Assembly (NCBI RefSeq): GCF_042661605.1
Contig: NZ_JBHSWJ010000002.1
Location: 248,001 to 312,000, forward strand
Source of the DNA: Branchiibius cervicis
GTDB taxonomy: Bacteria > Actinomycetota > Actinomycetes > Actinomycetales > Dermatophilaceae
Direction of reading: 5' to 3'
Length of the DNA stretch: 64,000 nt
Shown here: piece after piece, positions 17,666 through 26,169 of the stretch
How positions within the stretch are numbered: the first letter of the stretch is position 1
How the letters are laid out: every line of letters starts with the position of its first letter
Position numbers and translations under genes: made by a program
Notes under the pieces: generated by a model
Told to the model about the DNA's origin: nothing
The model's input: the letters and a program-made list of their open reading frames with translations, nothing else
The model's database searches: none

Positions 17666-18470
17666 GCGGGCCTTCCCGGCTCCGCGGCCCCTGGCGAAGA
17701 CCCTGGAACGCTGGGACGCCGACGGTCGCCCGGCGGGAGTCCAGCCCAAGCTGGCCGCCACCGTGCTGTTGGTGCGCCCGGACGGCTCAGAGGTGTTCAT
17801 GATCCGCCGGGTGCCCACCATGCAGTTCGCGCCCTCGATGTGGGTCTTCCCCGGGGGCGGTGTCGATCCGCGCGATGCCGAGGTGTCGGTCGATTGGGTC
17901 GGGCCCGATGCTGCGCAGTGGGCGAGCCTGCTCGGGGTATCGGCCGAGGTCGCGGTGACCTTGGTCATGGCCGCGCTGCGCGAACTGTTCGAGGAGTGCG
18001 GCGTGCTGCTCGCCGGCACCGCGGACGCTGTCCTCGCGCAGGTCGACGAGAGCTGGGCGCCGGATCGGGCCGCGCTGATCGCCCACGAGAAGTCGTTCGC
18101 CGAGGTGCTGCACGAGCGCGGTCTCGCGGTCCGTTCCGATTTGCTCTTCGTCCAGGACCACTGGGTGACACCCGGATTCGAGAAACGTCGTTACGACACG
18201 TTCTTCTTCACCGCGGTGCTGCCGGACGGTCAGGAGCCCGACGACGCCACCAGTGAGTCCGCGGTCAGTCAGTGGGTCGAGCCGGCACGGCTGCTCGCCG
18301 AGCACCGGGCGGGGTCGGCGTTGATGCTGCCGCCGACGGTATTGCAACTGGAACTGCTGCGCGACGAACCGCACGCGCCGCGGCACCACGAGATCCCGAT
18401 CGCGGTCGAGCCCTCGCCGCAGCGCGGCCCGGACGGCTGGCTGCTGGTGGCCCGGTTGAATCCACGCTGA
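17655..18470 (+). CDS. Nudix hydrolase
   Basis: A 271-residue Nudix protein with MWVFPGGGVDP near residue 60 and a Nudix box ending RELFEECGV near residue 110. The spacing between the two is longer than in small Nudix enzymes, as in the NUDT19/CoA-diphosphatase-like group. Its substrate is not predictable. The best start is TTG 17655, inside the last codons of ridA (11-bp overlap); no ATG or GTG is available before the conserved region. It is convergent with the lysozyme gene (8 bp between stops). Confidence 0.85.
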   Translation: MRTERAFPAPRPLAKTLERWDADGRPAGVQPKLAATVLLVRPDGSEVFMIRRVPTMQFAPSMWVFPGGGVDPRDAEVSVDWVGPDAAQWASLLGVSAEVAVTLVMAALRELFEECGVLLAGTADAVLAQVDESWAPDRAALIAHEKSFAEVLHERGLAVRSDLLFVQDHWVTPGFEKRRYDTFFFTAVLPDGQEPDDATSESAVSQWVEPARLLAEHRAGSALMLPPTVLQLELLRDEPHAPRHHEIPIAVEPSPQRGPDGWLLVARLNPR

Positions 18471-18478
18471 CCGCTACC

Positions 18479-19339
18479 TCACAGGTGGTTCCTGGCCAGC
18501 ACCTGCAACCGGGCGTAGCTGCCGTTGAAGTAGTCCTGGTCGATCGGGCTGTCGGTGTACTGCCAATAGGTGAAGGTCGGCCAGCCCCCGGGCAACGAGG
18601 TCAGCTTCGTGGTCCACGCCGCGATCCACAACGGATTGGACAGCCGGAACGCCGTGCTGTTGCCGGTGCACAAGGACCACCAGGGGGAATTGGTGTAGAT
18701 CACGACGTCCCGGCCGGTGAGCTGCTTGTAACGAGCGGCGAACGTGCTGATCCAGGTCACCATGGCCGTCGTGCTCAGGCCGTAGCAGGTCGGACCGTAG
18801 GGGTTGTTTTCGACGTCGACCATGCCCGGCAGCGTCTTGCCGTCCGCTGACCAACCGCCGCCGTTGGCCACGAAGTACTCGGCCTGGGCCTTGGCGCTGC
18901 TGGAGGCCGGATTGGCGAAGTGATACGCACCCCGGATCAGGCCCTGCTTGTATGCACCGTTGTATTGCGAAGCGAAGTAGGTGTTGCGAAGGTAGGTGCC
19001 CTCGGTGGCCTTGGTGTAGGCCCAGGTGATGCCCTTGGCCGCCCAACCGGCCCAGTCGACGTTGCCCTGGTAGCGCGACACGTCGATACCCCGCTGCGCG
19101 CCGGCCACCAGACGCGGGGCCGATGCGTCCCGGGCCTGCCTTCGTACCGTCGGCTTCGCCCAACCGGGGTAGCCGCCGCCGGCAGTCGTCAGGCCGGCCG
19201 CACGAGCCGGTGCGTCCAGGGTGCGCTGGGTGGTTGCCCGGACGGCGTCCGAAGCGTGCGCCGGGGCTCCGACGGCCATACCGCTGAGGGCGCAACTGAG
19301 AACGACTGTGCCGGCCAGGATGCGGGTGACGGTCTTCAT
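18479..19339 (-). CDS. secreted GH25 lysozyme
   Basis: A 286-residue secreted muramidase. The signal peptide MKTVTRILAGTVVLSCALSG... ends near APAHA (residue 28), a linker follows to about residue 85, and the GH25 catalytic barrel runs from GIDVSRYQGNVDW to the C-terminus. The family's catalytic pair is in MVDVENN (Asp and Glu), and the conserved WQYTDS lies near the end. No cell-wall binding repeats are attached. It cleaves peptidoglycan between MurNAc and GlcNAc. AAGGACAG precedes ATG 19339. It is an insertion relative to the mycobacterial gene order. Confidence 0.93.
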   Translation of the reverse strand: MKTVTRILAGTVVLSCALSGMAVGAPAHASDAVRATTQRTLDAPARAAGLTTAGGGYPGWAKPTVRRQARDASAPRLVAGAQRGIDVSRYQGNVDWAGWAAKGITWAYTKATEGTYLRNTYFASQYNGAYKQGLIRGAYHFANPASSSAKAQAEYFVANGGGWSADGKTLPGMVDVENNPYGPTCYGLSTTAMVTWISTFAARYKQLTGRDVVIYTNSPWWSLCTGNSTAFRLSNPLWIAAWTTKLTSLPGGWPTFTYWQYTDSPIDQDYFNGSYARLQVLARNHL

Positions 19340-19434
19340 GGATCTGTCCTTCGGGGGTTCGGCGAGCGATGAAACAAGTCCACCACGGACACCACGGTGA
19401 GCGGGCGGATCGCGGCGGCCGTTATCGTCGCTGC

Positions 19435-20226
19435 ATGAGCGATGGATCCAGGTGGCAGGGCGGCCCCGTCAGCGACCGCGTCGAGATCGTGCTGTGCAAC
19501 AATCCCGGGCCGATGAGCCTGGACGGCACCAACACCTACCTGCTGTTCGGCGCACATGATCGGGCAGTGGTCGTCGACCCGGGGCCCTACGACGAGGAGC
19601 ATCTGGGCGCCGTACGCGATGCGGTCGCGGCGCGGGGTGCCACCGTTGCGCTCACCCTGCTCACCCACCACCACGACGATCACGCCGGCGGTATCGACCG
19701 GTGGGTGGAGCTGACCGGCTCGCCGGTGCGCGGCGCCGGCCGGGGTGCGCCGTTCGCCGACGGTGAGGTGCTGGACGAGCAGGCGCTGGGCATCGTCGTA
19801 CTCCTGACTCCCGGGCACACCGCCGATTCGGTGAGTTTCCTCGTGCCGCAGGAGCATTTGCTGCTGACGGGGGACACGGTGCTGGGCCGCGGGACAACGG
19901 TCGTCGCGTTCCCCGACGGTGACCTGGGGGACTACCTGGACTCCCTGGACCGGTTACGTACGGCGATCGCCGGGCAGGGCGGCACCGTCGCCCTGGCGCC
20001 GGCGCACGGCCCGACGCATCCGGATGCGGATGTCGTCATCGCGCAGTACCAAGTCCACCGGGCGCAACGCCTGGATCAGGTGCGGGCCGCGCTGGGCAGT
20101 ATCGACCCGCAGGCAACGGACGCTGCCGATGCGGTGGTGAGCACGGTCTACGCCGATGTGCCGGAGAACGTGCGACCGGCGGCGTACGCGACGGTCCGTG
20201 CGACGCTGGACTACCTGAGCCGTTAG
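19435..20226 (+). CDS. metallo-beta-lactamase-fold hydrolase (Rv3677c type)
   Basis: A 263-residue hydrolase of the MBL fold, related to glyoxalase II/LACTB2-like enzymes. The zinc motif is LLTHHHDDHAGG near residue 80, followed by TPGHTADS and LTGDTVLG, which supply the remaining ligands. The C-terminal helical part (about 190-263) resembles the LACTB2 winged region. The reaction is not known; family members hydrolyse thioesters or RNA. ATG 19435 was preferred over an in-frame upstream ATG because GTTATCGTCGC- precedes family-like sequence only from here. Its stop overlaps the stop of crp by four bases. Confidence 0.85.
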   Translation: MSDGSRWQGGPVSDRVEIVLCNNPGPMSLDGTNTYLLFGAHDRAVVVDPGPYDEEHLGAVRDAVAARGATVALTLLTHHHDDHAGGIDRWVELTGSPVRGAGRGAPFADGEVLDEQALGIVVLLTPGHTADSVSFLVPQEHLLLTGDTVLGRGTTVVAFPDGDLGDYLDSLDRLRTAIAGQGGTVALAPAHGPTHPDADVVIAQYQVHRAQRLDQVRAALGSIDPQATDAADAVVSTVYADVPENVRPAAYATVRATLDYLSR

Positions 20227-20900
20227 CGCGCGCGGCGCGCCAGGCGCTCGGGGTCCAGCAGGGTGACCGCACGGGCCTCCAGCTTGATCCAGCCGCGTGA
20301 GGTGAAGTCGGCCAGCGCCTTGTTGACGGTCTCGCGGGAGGCGCCGACCAGCTGGGCCAGTTCCTCCTGGGTGAGGTCGTGGGCGACCAGCACGCCGTCG
20401 TCGACCGGCTTGCCGAAGCGCTCCGACAGGTCCAGCAACGCCTTGGCCACGCGGCCGGGAACGTCGGTGAAGACCAGGTCGCCCAGTGCTTCGTTGGTGC
20501 GGCGCAGGCGCCGTGCCAACGTCCCGAGCATCGTCATCGCGACCTCGGGGCGGGTGGACAGGAACGCCGTCATGTCGGGGTGGGCCAGTCCGACCAACTC
20601 CACGTCGGAGACGGCCGTCGCCGTGGCCGCGCGCGGGCCCGGGTCGAAGAGGCTGAGCTCGCCGAGCATTTCGCCGGACCCGAGAATCGCCAGAAGGTTC
20701 TCGCGACCGTCGGAGGAGCGCCGGCCCAGCTTCACCTTGCCCTCGGTGATCACGTAGAGCGAATCGCCCTGGTCACCCTCGTGGAAGAGCTCGCGCCCAC
20801 GGGGCACCCGTGCCGGAGTCATCGACTCCAGCAGTGCCTGGGCGTCGTGGTCGTTGAGGGGCGCGAACAGGGCTGCCTTACGGACGGCGTCGATCTCCAC
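20223..20900 (-). CDS. crp: cAMP receptor protein-type regulator (Crp/Rv3676 orthologue)
   Basis: A 225-residue CRP/FNR regulator. The cyclic-nucleotide domain (about 20-130) has GDSLYVITEGKVKL and the phosphate-binding cassette GEMLGELSLFDPGPRAAT; the helix-turn-helix is LTQEELAQLVGASRETVNKAL near residue 175. Size and neighbourhood (MBL gene, nth) match mycobacterial Crp, a global regulator of carbon metabolism. The start is GTG 20900. A CRP-like site occurs upstream of acs at 33174. Confidence 0.93.
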   Translation of the reverse strand: MEIDAVRKAALFAPLNDHDAQALLESMTPARVPRGRELFHEGDQGDSLYVITEGKVKLGRRSSDGRENLLAILGSGEMLGELSLFDPGPRAATATAVSDVELVGLAHPDMTAFLSTRPEVAMTMLGTLARRLRRTNEALGDLVFTDVPGRVAKALLDLSERFGKPVDDGVLVAHDLTQEELAQLVGASRETVNKALADFTSRGWIKLEARAVTLLDPERLARRAR

Positions 20901-20960
20901 AGGGTTAGTGTGCCATGCAACACAAGAACGCTTTCGCGGCCACACCGAGGACGGCATCAG

Positions 20961-21719
20961 TTGAAACGGCTGGACATCACCGCCGAGACCCCGACCGGTC
21001 GGGTCCGCCGGGCCCGCAAGACCTATCGGGTGCTGCACGAGGCGTATCCCTACGCGCACTGCGAACTGGATTTCCAGACCCCGCTGCAGTTGTTGATCGC
21101 GACCGTACTGTCGGCGCAGACCACCGACGTCGGAGTCAACAAGGTGACGCCGGTGCTGTTCGCCCGCTACCCGGACGCGGCGGCGCTCGCCGGCGCGGAT
21201 CGCACCGAGCTGGAGGAGATCCTGCGCCCCACGGGGTTCTACCGGGTGAAGGCGAACTCCGTGCAGACGCTCGCCCAGGCGCTCCTGGAGAACTTCGGCG
21301 GTGAGGTTCCGGGCCGGTTGAAGGATCTGGTCACCCTGCCCGGCGTCGGGCGCAAGACCGCGAACGTCGTGCTGGGCAACGCCTTCGGGGTGCCGGGGAT
21401 CACCGTCGACACGCATTTCGGCCGGCTGGTGCGGCGGCTGGGGTGGACCGACGAAACCGATCCGGTGAAGGTCGAGACCATCATCGGCGCGATGTTCCCG
21501 CGCAAGGACTGGACGATGCTGTCCCACGTGCTGATCTTCCACGGCCGCCGGTTGTGCCATGCGAAGAAGCCGGCGTGCGGGGTGTGTCCGGTCGCTCAGT
21601 GGTGCCCGTCGTACGGCGAAGGCGAACTGGATCCGGTGAAGGCGCGCAAGCTGCTCAAGTTCGAGCTGGCTCCGGGGGCCGCAGGTGCGCCGTCCGGAAC
21701 GTTTGTCGGCGTGGACTGA
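20961..21719 (+). CDS. nth: endonuclease III (DNA glycosylase/AP lyase)
   Basis: A 252-residue base-excision repair enzyme that removes oxidised pyrimidines. The helix-hairpin-helix LPGVGRKTANVV carries the catalytic lysine, VDTHFGRL the catalytic aspartate, and the 4Fe-4S cluster ligands are C-x6-C-x2-C-x5-C in CHAKKPACGVCPVAQWC. No ATG fits; TTG 20961 after GAGGACGG is the likely start and gives the family's usual N-terminus. It is divergent from crp with 60 bp between the starts, and its stop nearly touches that of ureD. Confidence 0.95.
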   Translation: MKRLDITAETPTGRVRRARKTYRVLHEAYPYAHCELDFQTPLQLLIATVLSAQTTDVGVNKVTPVLFARYPDAAALAGADRTELEEILRPTGFYRVKANSVQTLAQALLENFGGEVPGRLKDLVTLPGVGRKTANVVLGNAFGVPGITVDTHFGRLVRRLGWTDETDPVKVETIIGAMFPRKDWTMLSHVLIFHGRRLCHAKKPACGVCPVAQWCPSYGEGELDPVKARKLLKFELAPGAAGAPSGTFVGVD

Positions 21720-21720
21720 G

Positions 21721-22674
21721 CTACTTACGGATGCGCGGGGCGGGCGAGCCCAGCAGCACCTCGCGGGTCACGTGCCACGCAACGGTTGTCAGCCGGTGCA
21801 TGCGCACGGTGTCGTCCCCGAGCAAGCGCACCCAGGCACCGCAATCGGCCGGTAGCACGCTCACTCCGAAGAGCGTGCCGGGAGCTGTCGCCGCCGCCAG
21901 CGCATCGTGCAGCCGGTCGGCCAGGAAGGTGGCCGGCTGCAGCGGGGTGACCACGTACAACGAGGCCGTGATGTCCCGGCCGGCGAGACCTGCGGGGCCG
22001 CGGGCGCCCCGCAGCAGCCGCACACGGTCCAGGAGCAACGGCGAGCCGTCCGGGCGGGTCACTTCCAGATCGGAGGCGTACACGTCGTACTCTGCACGCT
22101 CGCCGCGCGACAGCCGTCCGGCGTAGACCGTCTCGCCCAGCACGGCGGTTGCCTCAGGGTGCACCGTGGCTCGAACACGTTGGTAGTACCGGGAGTTCGC
22201 GTACGGGATGACCGGGTCCGGGAGGAATTCGGCGTACGCGCCGCGCTCCGCGTCCAGGTTGATCTGTGCGGCGGCGTAGCCGTTGTCCATCCGATAGATC
22301 TTGGTGTGCGCCTGCGTCGTGACATGGCTGGTCGTGTCCGGGCCGAAACGCAGATCCATGCGCTGTCGATCCCCTTGCAGGACACCGCCGCCCGTGGTCA
22401 TCACGTAGGTGTAGGGGATGTCGGGGCGAGCCTGGTCGTAGTAGAGCGGGCGCATGATCTGCAGCGGGCTCTTCTGGTAGTGATGCGTCAGTTCCGTGCG
22501 TGGCGCACCGCGGTGGGTGCGCACCTCGAAATCGAGTTCGAGTACGCCGACCTTCCCGGGGCTGCCCACCGGAAGGTGACCGCCACCCGGTCCATACCCG
22601 GCGACTTCCGGTGGGACCCGGTCGATCTCATAGTGCTCCGGTTGCAGGCGGTGGTCCGGGGCGATGACGCTCAT
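21721..22674 (-). CDS. ureD: urease accessory protein UreD (UreH)
   Basis: A 317-residue accessory protein that docks on apo-urease and forms the nickel tunnel with UreF and UreG. Family motifs are LTHHYQKSPLQIMRPLYYD, TTGGGVLQGD and the C-terminal RLLGDDT region. It is the last gene of the urease operon; ATG 22674 overlaps the stop of ureG by four bases. Confidence 0.95.
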   Translation of the reverse strand: MSVIAPDHRLQPEHYEIDRVPPEVAGYGPGGGHLPVGSPGKVGVLELDFEVRTHRGAPRTELTHHYQKSPLQIMRPLYYDQARPDIPYTYVMTTGGGVLQGDRQRMDLRFGPDTTSHVTTQAHTKIYRMDNGYAAAQINLDAERGAYAEFLPDPVIPYANSRYYQRVRATVHPEATAVLGETVYAGRLSRGERAEYDVYASDLEVTRPDGSPLLLDRVRLLRGARGPAGLAGRDITASLYVVTPLQPATFLADRLHDALAAATAPGTLFGVSVLPADCGAWVRLLGDDTVRMHRLTTVAWHVTREVLLGSPAPRIRK

Positions 22675-23299
22675 CCCACCGGCTGGCGGCTGGTCCAGAT
22701 CGCCATGATCTGCTCGTGCAACTGGGGCAGACCGGTGCCGTCGAGGGAGTTGGTGAGGACGACAGGGGCTCCGTCGCGCACGGCATGCGCGTCATTCTCC
22801 ATGACCGACAGATCGGTGCGCACGTACTGCGCAATGTCGATCTTGTTGATCACCAGGATGTCGCTCTCGGTGATCCCGGGTCCGCGCTTTCGCGGCATCT
22901 TCTCGCCCTCGGAGGTATCCAGCACGAAGACGAACACGTCGGCCAGGGCGGGGAGAAGGTCAGTGTCAGGTTGTCCCCGCCGGACTCGTAGATGAGGGTG
23001 TCGATCTCGGGAAACTGTTCCAGAAGGTCCTCTCCCGCAGCCAGATTCATCGTCGGGTCGTCGCGGACCGCCGTGTGCGGACAGGCGCCCGTCTCGACTC
23101 CGATCACGCGCTCGGGGTCCAGGATCCCGGCGAGTTCCCGTCGTACGTGCTGGGCATCCTCCTGGGTGTAGATGTCGTTGGTGATGACTCCCGGGTGCCG
23201 GCCGGCCTCAATCAGGATGGGCACCAGGGCCTCGGTGAGCGCGGTCTTGCCCGACCCGACCGGGCCGCCGATCCCAATGCGTAGAACATTGGTGGACAT
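22671..23299 (-). CDS. ureG: urease accessory GTPase UreG (one frameshift)
   Basis: A SIMIBI-class GTPase that binds nickel and delivers it to urease. The P-loop GIGGPVGSGKTALTEAL, the nickel/dimer motif ETGACPHTA and the switch YESGGDNLTLTFSP read in one frame. From about 22950 the sequence continues in another frame as ALADVFVFVLDTSEGEKMP, then VINKIDIA. TTCTCCCCGCC would have to be TTCTCCCCCGCC, a lost C in a run. Joined, the protein is about 209 residues, the family's length. No His-rich N-terminus is present, so nickel storage is not built into this protein. Confidence 0.93.
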
Positions 23300-23394
23300 G
23301 GGGTTTCGCCCTCCTGATAGACGTGGGTGTGGCCGATGCTACGTGGTGAACAGGCGAGCGTCGGCCCGTTCGTGGCCCGCTGAGCAGATGTCGG

Positions 23395-24039
23395 TCAGGG
23401 GGCGAACCCGCCGATGTCGTCGATGTCCCGCTCCACGGCCGCGGCGGCGACCTCCTCGACGGTCGGTGCGATCCCGCGCAGAATCACCTGCGCGGAGACG
23501 TGGTCGGCCAGGCGCAGCCGCAGTGCGGCGCCGGTGAAGCTGGATGCGAACGCGAAAAGGTCTGCGGCGACGGCGCGTTCGACACTGACACCGGCTGCCG
23601 CATAACAGATGCCGCTGACCACCGGTTGGCAGCCGGGGGTACTGCGGGAGGTGAGCAGATCGGCGTACGCCGTGATGATCGGGTCGTCCAGCAGGGCACC
23701 GGCCGTCCGGATCAACTGCCGCCCACTGCGCACCGAGGCGGCTCGCATCTCCTGGTTGAGCTTGGTGGCCAGGAGTCGTCGGTCGACCCGCTGGATCTGC
23801 CCGAGATCGCCGCCCCGCGCCGCATCGTGCGCCCGGGCCAGCGCAGTGGCGTCGGCGGGGCCGATTGAGTTGCGCAGCAGATCCTCCAGCAGATCACCCA
23901 CCTCGTGGGGACCGACCAGGCCGCGTTGCCGGAAGCCTTCCAGGCCGTGGGACATCGTGTAGAGGCCGCTGGGGAACGCCGAGTCGGCCAGTTGCAGGCT
24001 GAAGAGCAGCTGGCTGACGTCGGAGGTCGGCTCAGACAA
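23395..24039 (-). CDS. ureF: urease accessory protein UreF
   Basis: A 214-residue all-helical accessory protein linking UreD to the UreG dimer. It has the family signature LQLADSAFPSGLYTMSHGLE near residue 15 and ending residues DDIGGFAP. It overlaps the end of ureC by 8 bp. The 95-bp gap to ureG (23300-23394) shows no gene or clear terminator. Confidence 0.95.
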   Translation of the reverse strand: MSEPTSDVSQLLFSLQLADSAFPSGLYTMSHGLEGFRQRGLVGPHEVGDLLEDLLRNSIGPADATALARAHDAARGGDLGQIQRVDRRLLATKLNQEMRAASVRSGRQLIRTAGALLDDPIITAYADLLTSRSTPGCQPVVSGICYAAAGVSVERAVAADLFAFASSFTGAALRLRLADHVSAQVILRGIAPTVEEVAAAAVERDIDDIGGFAP

Positions 24040-25756
24040 GGTAGAACAGTTGCGTCAGGGGCAAGGACTCTGCGGGTTCGATGTGCGCGGGTACCCCGTC
24101 CAGGGTCACGACGTACGTCTCCGGGTCGACCTCGATCACCGGGGTGGCGTCGTTGCGGACCATGTCGTTCTTGCCGATGCTGCGTGTACGGCGAACGGGC
24201 AGCACCTGGCTCTCCAGGCCGAGCTGGCCGGGTACCCCGTTGTCGATGGCGGCCTGCGACACGAAGGTCGCGCGGGTCTGCTGCAGCGTGCGGCCCATCG
24301 CACCGAACATCGGACGGTAGAACACCGGCTGCGGTGTCGGCAGGGAGGCGTTGGGGTCTCCCATCAGTGACCAGTTGACCATGCCGCCCTTGATCACCAG
24401 CTTCGGTTTGGCCCCGAAGGCATCGATCGGCCACAGCACGATGTCGGCCATCTTGCCCGGCTCCAGCGAACCGACATAGTCCGAAATGCCCTGTGCGATG
24501 GCCGGATTGATTGTCAATTTGGCGAGATAGCGCAGGACGCGGAAGTTGTCGTTGCCCTCGGCGTCCTGCGGCAGTTTGCCGCGCTTGTCCTTGCAGTGGT
24601 GCGCGGTCTGGAACGCGCGCGTCACCGACTCTCCGATGCGACCCATCGCTTGGGAGTCCGAGGAGAAGATCGACAGCACGCCCAGGTCATGCAGCACCGT
24701 CTCGGCCGAGATGGTCTCGGCGCGGACCCGGGAGTCGGCGAAGGCGACGTCCTCGGGAATGTCGTGCGACAGGTGGTGACACACCATCACCATGTCCAGC
24801 AGCTCGTCCACCGAGTTGACCGTGTAGGGCAGCGTCGGGTTCGTCGATGAGGGCAGCACATTGGCGCTGCCGGCGATCTTCATGATGTCGGGAGCGTGCC
24901 CGCCACCTGCGCCTTCGGTGTGGAAGGTGTGGATGGTGCGTCCGTTGATGGCGTTGATCGTGTCCTCGACGAAGCCCGCTTCGTTGAGACTGTCGGTATG
25001 TACGGCGACCTGCACGTCGTACTCGTCGGCGACGTCCAACGCCTTGGACAGCGCCGAGGGCGTGCTGCCCCAGTCCTCGTGGACTTTGAGGCCAGCAGCC
25101 CCGGCCTCGACCTGCTCAGCCAGGGCGGGGGCCATCGACCCGTTGCCGCGACCCAGCACCCCGACGTTGACCGGGAGGGCCTCCACCGACTGCAACATGC
25201 GGTGGATGTTCCACGCTCCGGGGGTGCAGGTCGTGGCGTTCGAACCGTCGGTCGGTCCGGTACCGCCTCCGAACAGGGTTGTGACCCCGTTGCTCAGGGC
25301 CTCGTAGGCCTGTTGGGGGCAGATGTAGTGCACGTGGGAGTCGATGGCACCGGCGGTCGCGATGAGGTGCTCGCCTGCGATGATCTCGGTGCCGGGACCG
25401 ACCAGCAGGTTCGGATCCACGCCGTCCTGCAGGTGGGGGTTGCCCGACTTGCCCACCCCGGCGATGACGCCGTCCCGGATGCCGATGTCGGCCTTGATGA
25501 TGCCCAGCACCGGGTCCATCACGATGACGTTGGTGATCAACAGATCCAGGGAGCCACGGGTCCGGCTCGCGCTGGGATCCTGGGCCATACCGTCGCGCGC
25601 GGTCTTGCCGCCGCCGCAGACGACCTCGTCTCCGTAATGGCCCTCGGCGTAATCCTTTTCGATCTCGATGACCAGGTTGGTATCGGCCAGGCGGACTTTG
25701 TCACCGCGCGTCGGTCCGAACAGGTCGGTGTATTCCTTGCGGGAGATGATGGCCAT
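24032..25756 (-). CDS. ureC: urease alpha subunit UreC
   Basis: The 574-residue catalytic subunit that hydrolyses urea to ammonia and carbamate. Nickel ligands and catalytic residues are visible: IDSHVHYICP, the carbamylated lysine in GLKVHEDWG, VAVHTDS and TFHTEGAGGGHAPD, and the mobile flap with MVCHHLSHDIPEDV. Length and motifs are complete, so the enzyme should be active if nickel is inserted. It starts at ATG 25756, one base into the stop of ureB. Confidence 0.97.
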   Translation of the reverse strand: MAIISRKEYTDLFGPTRGDKVRLADTNLVIEIEKDYAEGHYGDEVVCGGGKTARDGMAQDPSASRTRGSLDLLITNVIVMDPVLGIIKADIGIRDGVIAGVGKSGNPHLQDGVDPNLLVGPGTEIIAGEHLIATAGAIDSHVHYICPQQAYEALSNGVTTLFGGGTGPTDGSNATTCTPGAWNIHRMLQSVEALPVNVGVLGRGNGSMAPALAEQVEAGAAGLKVHEDWGSTPSALSKALDVADEYDVQVAVHTDSLNEAGFVEDTINAINGRTIHTFHTEGAGGGHAPDIMKIAGSANVLPSSTNPTLPYTVNSVDELLDMVMVCHHLSHDIPEDVAFADSRVRAETISAETVLHDLGVLSIFSSDSQAMGRIGESVTRAFQTAHHCKDKRGKLPQDAEGNDNFRVLRYLAKLTINPAIAQGISDYVGSLEPGKMADIVLWPIDAFGAKPKLVIKGGMVNWSLMGDPNASLPTPQPVFYRPMFGAMGRTLQQTRATFVSQAAIDNGVPGQLGLESQVLPVRRTRSIGKNDMVRNDATPVIEVDPETYVVTLDGVPAHIEPAESLPLTQLFYLV

Positions 25757-26169
25757 CAGTTGGCACCCTTCGTGCTCGTCGACGCGCCGTCGGCATCGCC
25801 GTTCTCGAAACCCTGCGGCCCCAACGCGGCCAGCGCCTTCGCTTTGGTGTGCTCGGCGTCCAGACCGCCATCGGCCAGGCCGTTGAAGCCCACCAGGTAT
25901 CGGCTGCCGGCGTATGCCGCCACGGTGACCTCCTTGACCTCACCCGGTTCGAAGCGGATCCCGGTGCCTGCGGGGATGTCCAGGTGCATGCCCCACGCGC
26001 GCTCCCGCTCGAAGAGAAGCGCCCGATTGGCCTCGAAGAAGTGGAAGTGCGAGCCGACCTGCACCGGACGGTCACCGGTGTTGGTCACCCGCAGGGTCGC
26101 GGTGTCGCGACCGGCGTTGATCTCGATGTCCTCGGTCCGGATCTCATACTGCGGTTTGCGAGAGGCCAT
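25756..26169 (-). CDS. ureB: urease beta subunit UreB
   Basis: A 137-residue structural subunit. Characteristic parts are DRPVQVGSHFHFFEANRALLF and GSRYLVGFNGLADG. ATG 26169 follows AGGAAAGGA; longer in-frame sequence upstream is only the shadow of the His-rich tail of the preceding gene. The gene starts inside the last 26 bases of the CbiX-like gene, so the two are translationally linked. Confidence 0.96.
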   Translation of the reverse strand: MASRKPQYEIRTEDIEINAGRDTATLRVTNTGDRPVQVGSHFHFFEANRALLFERERAWGMHLDIPAGTGIRFEPGEVKEVTVAAYAGSRYLVGFNGLADGGLDAEHTKAKALAALGPQGFENGDADGASTSTKGAN

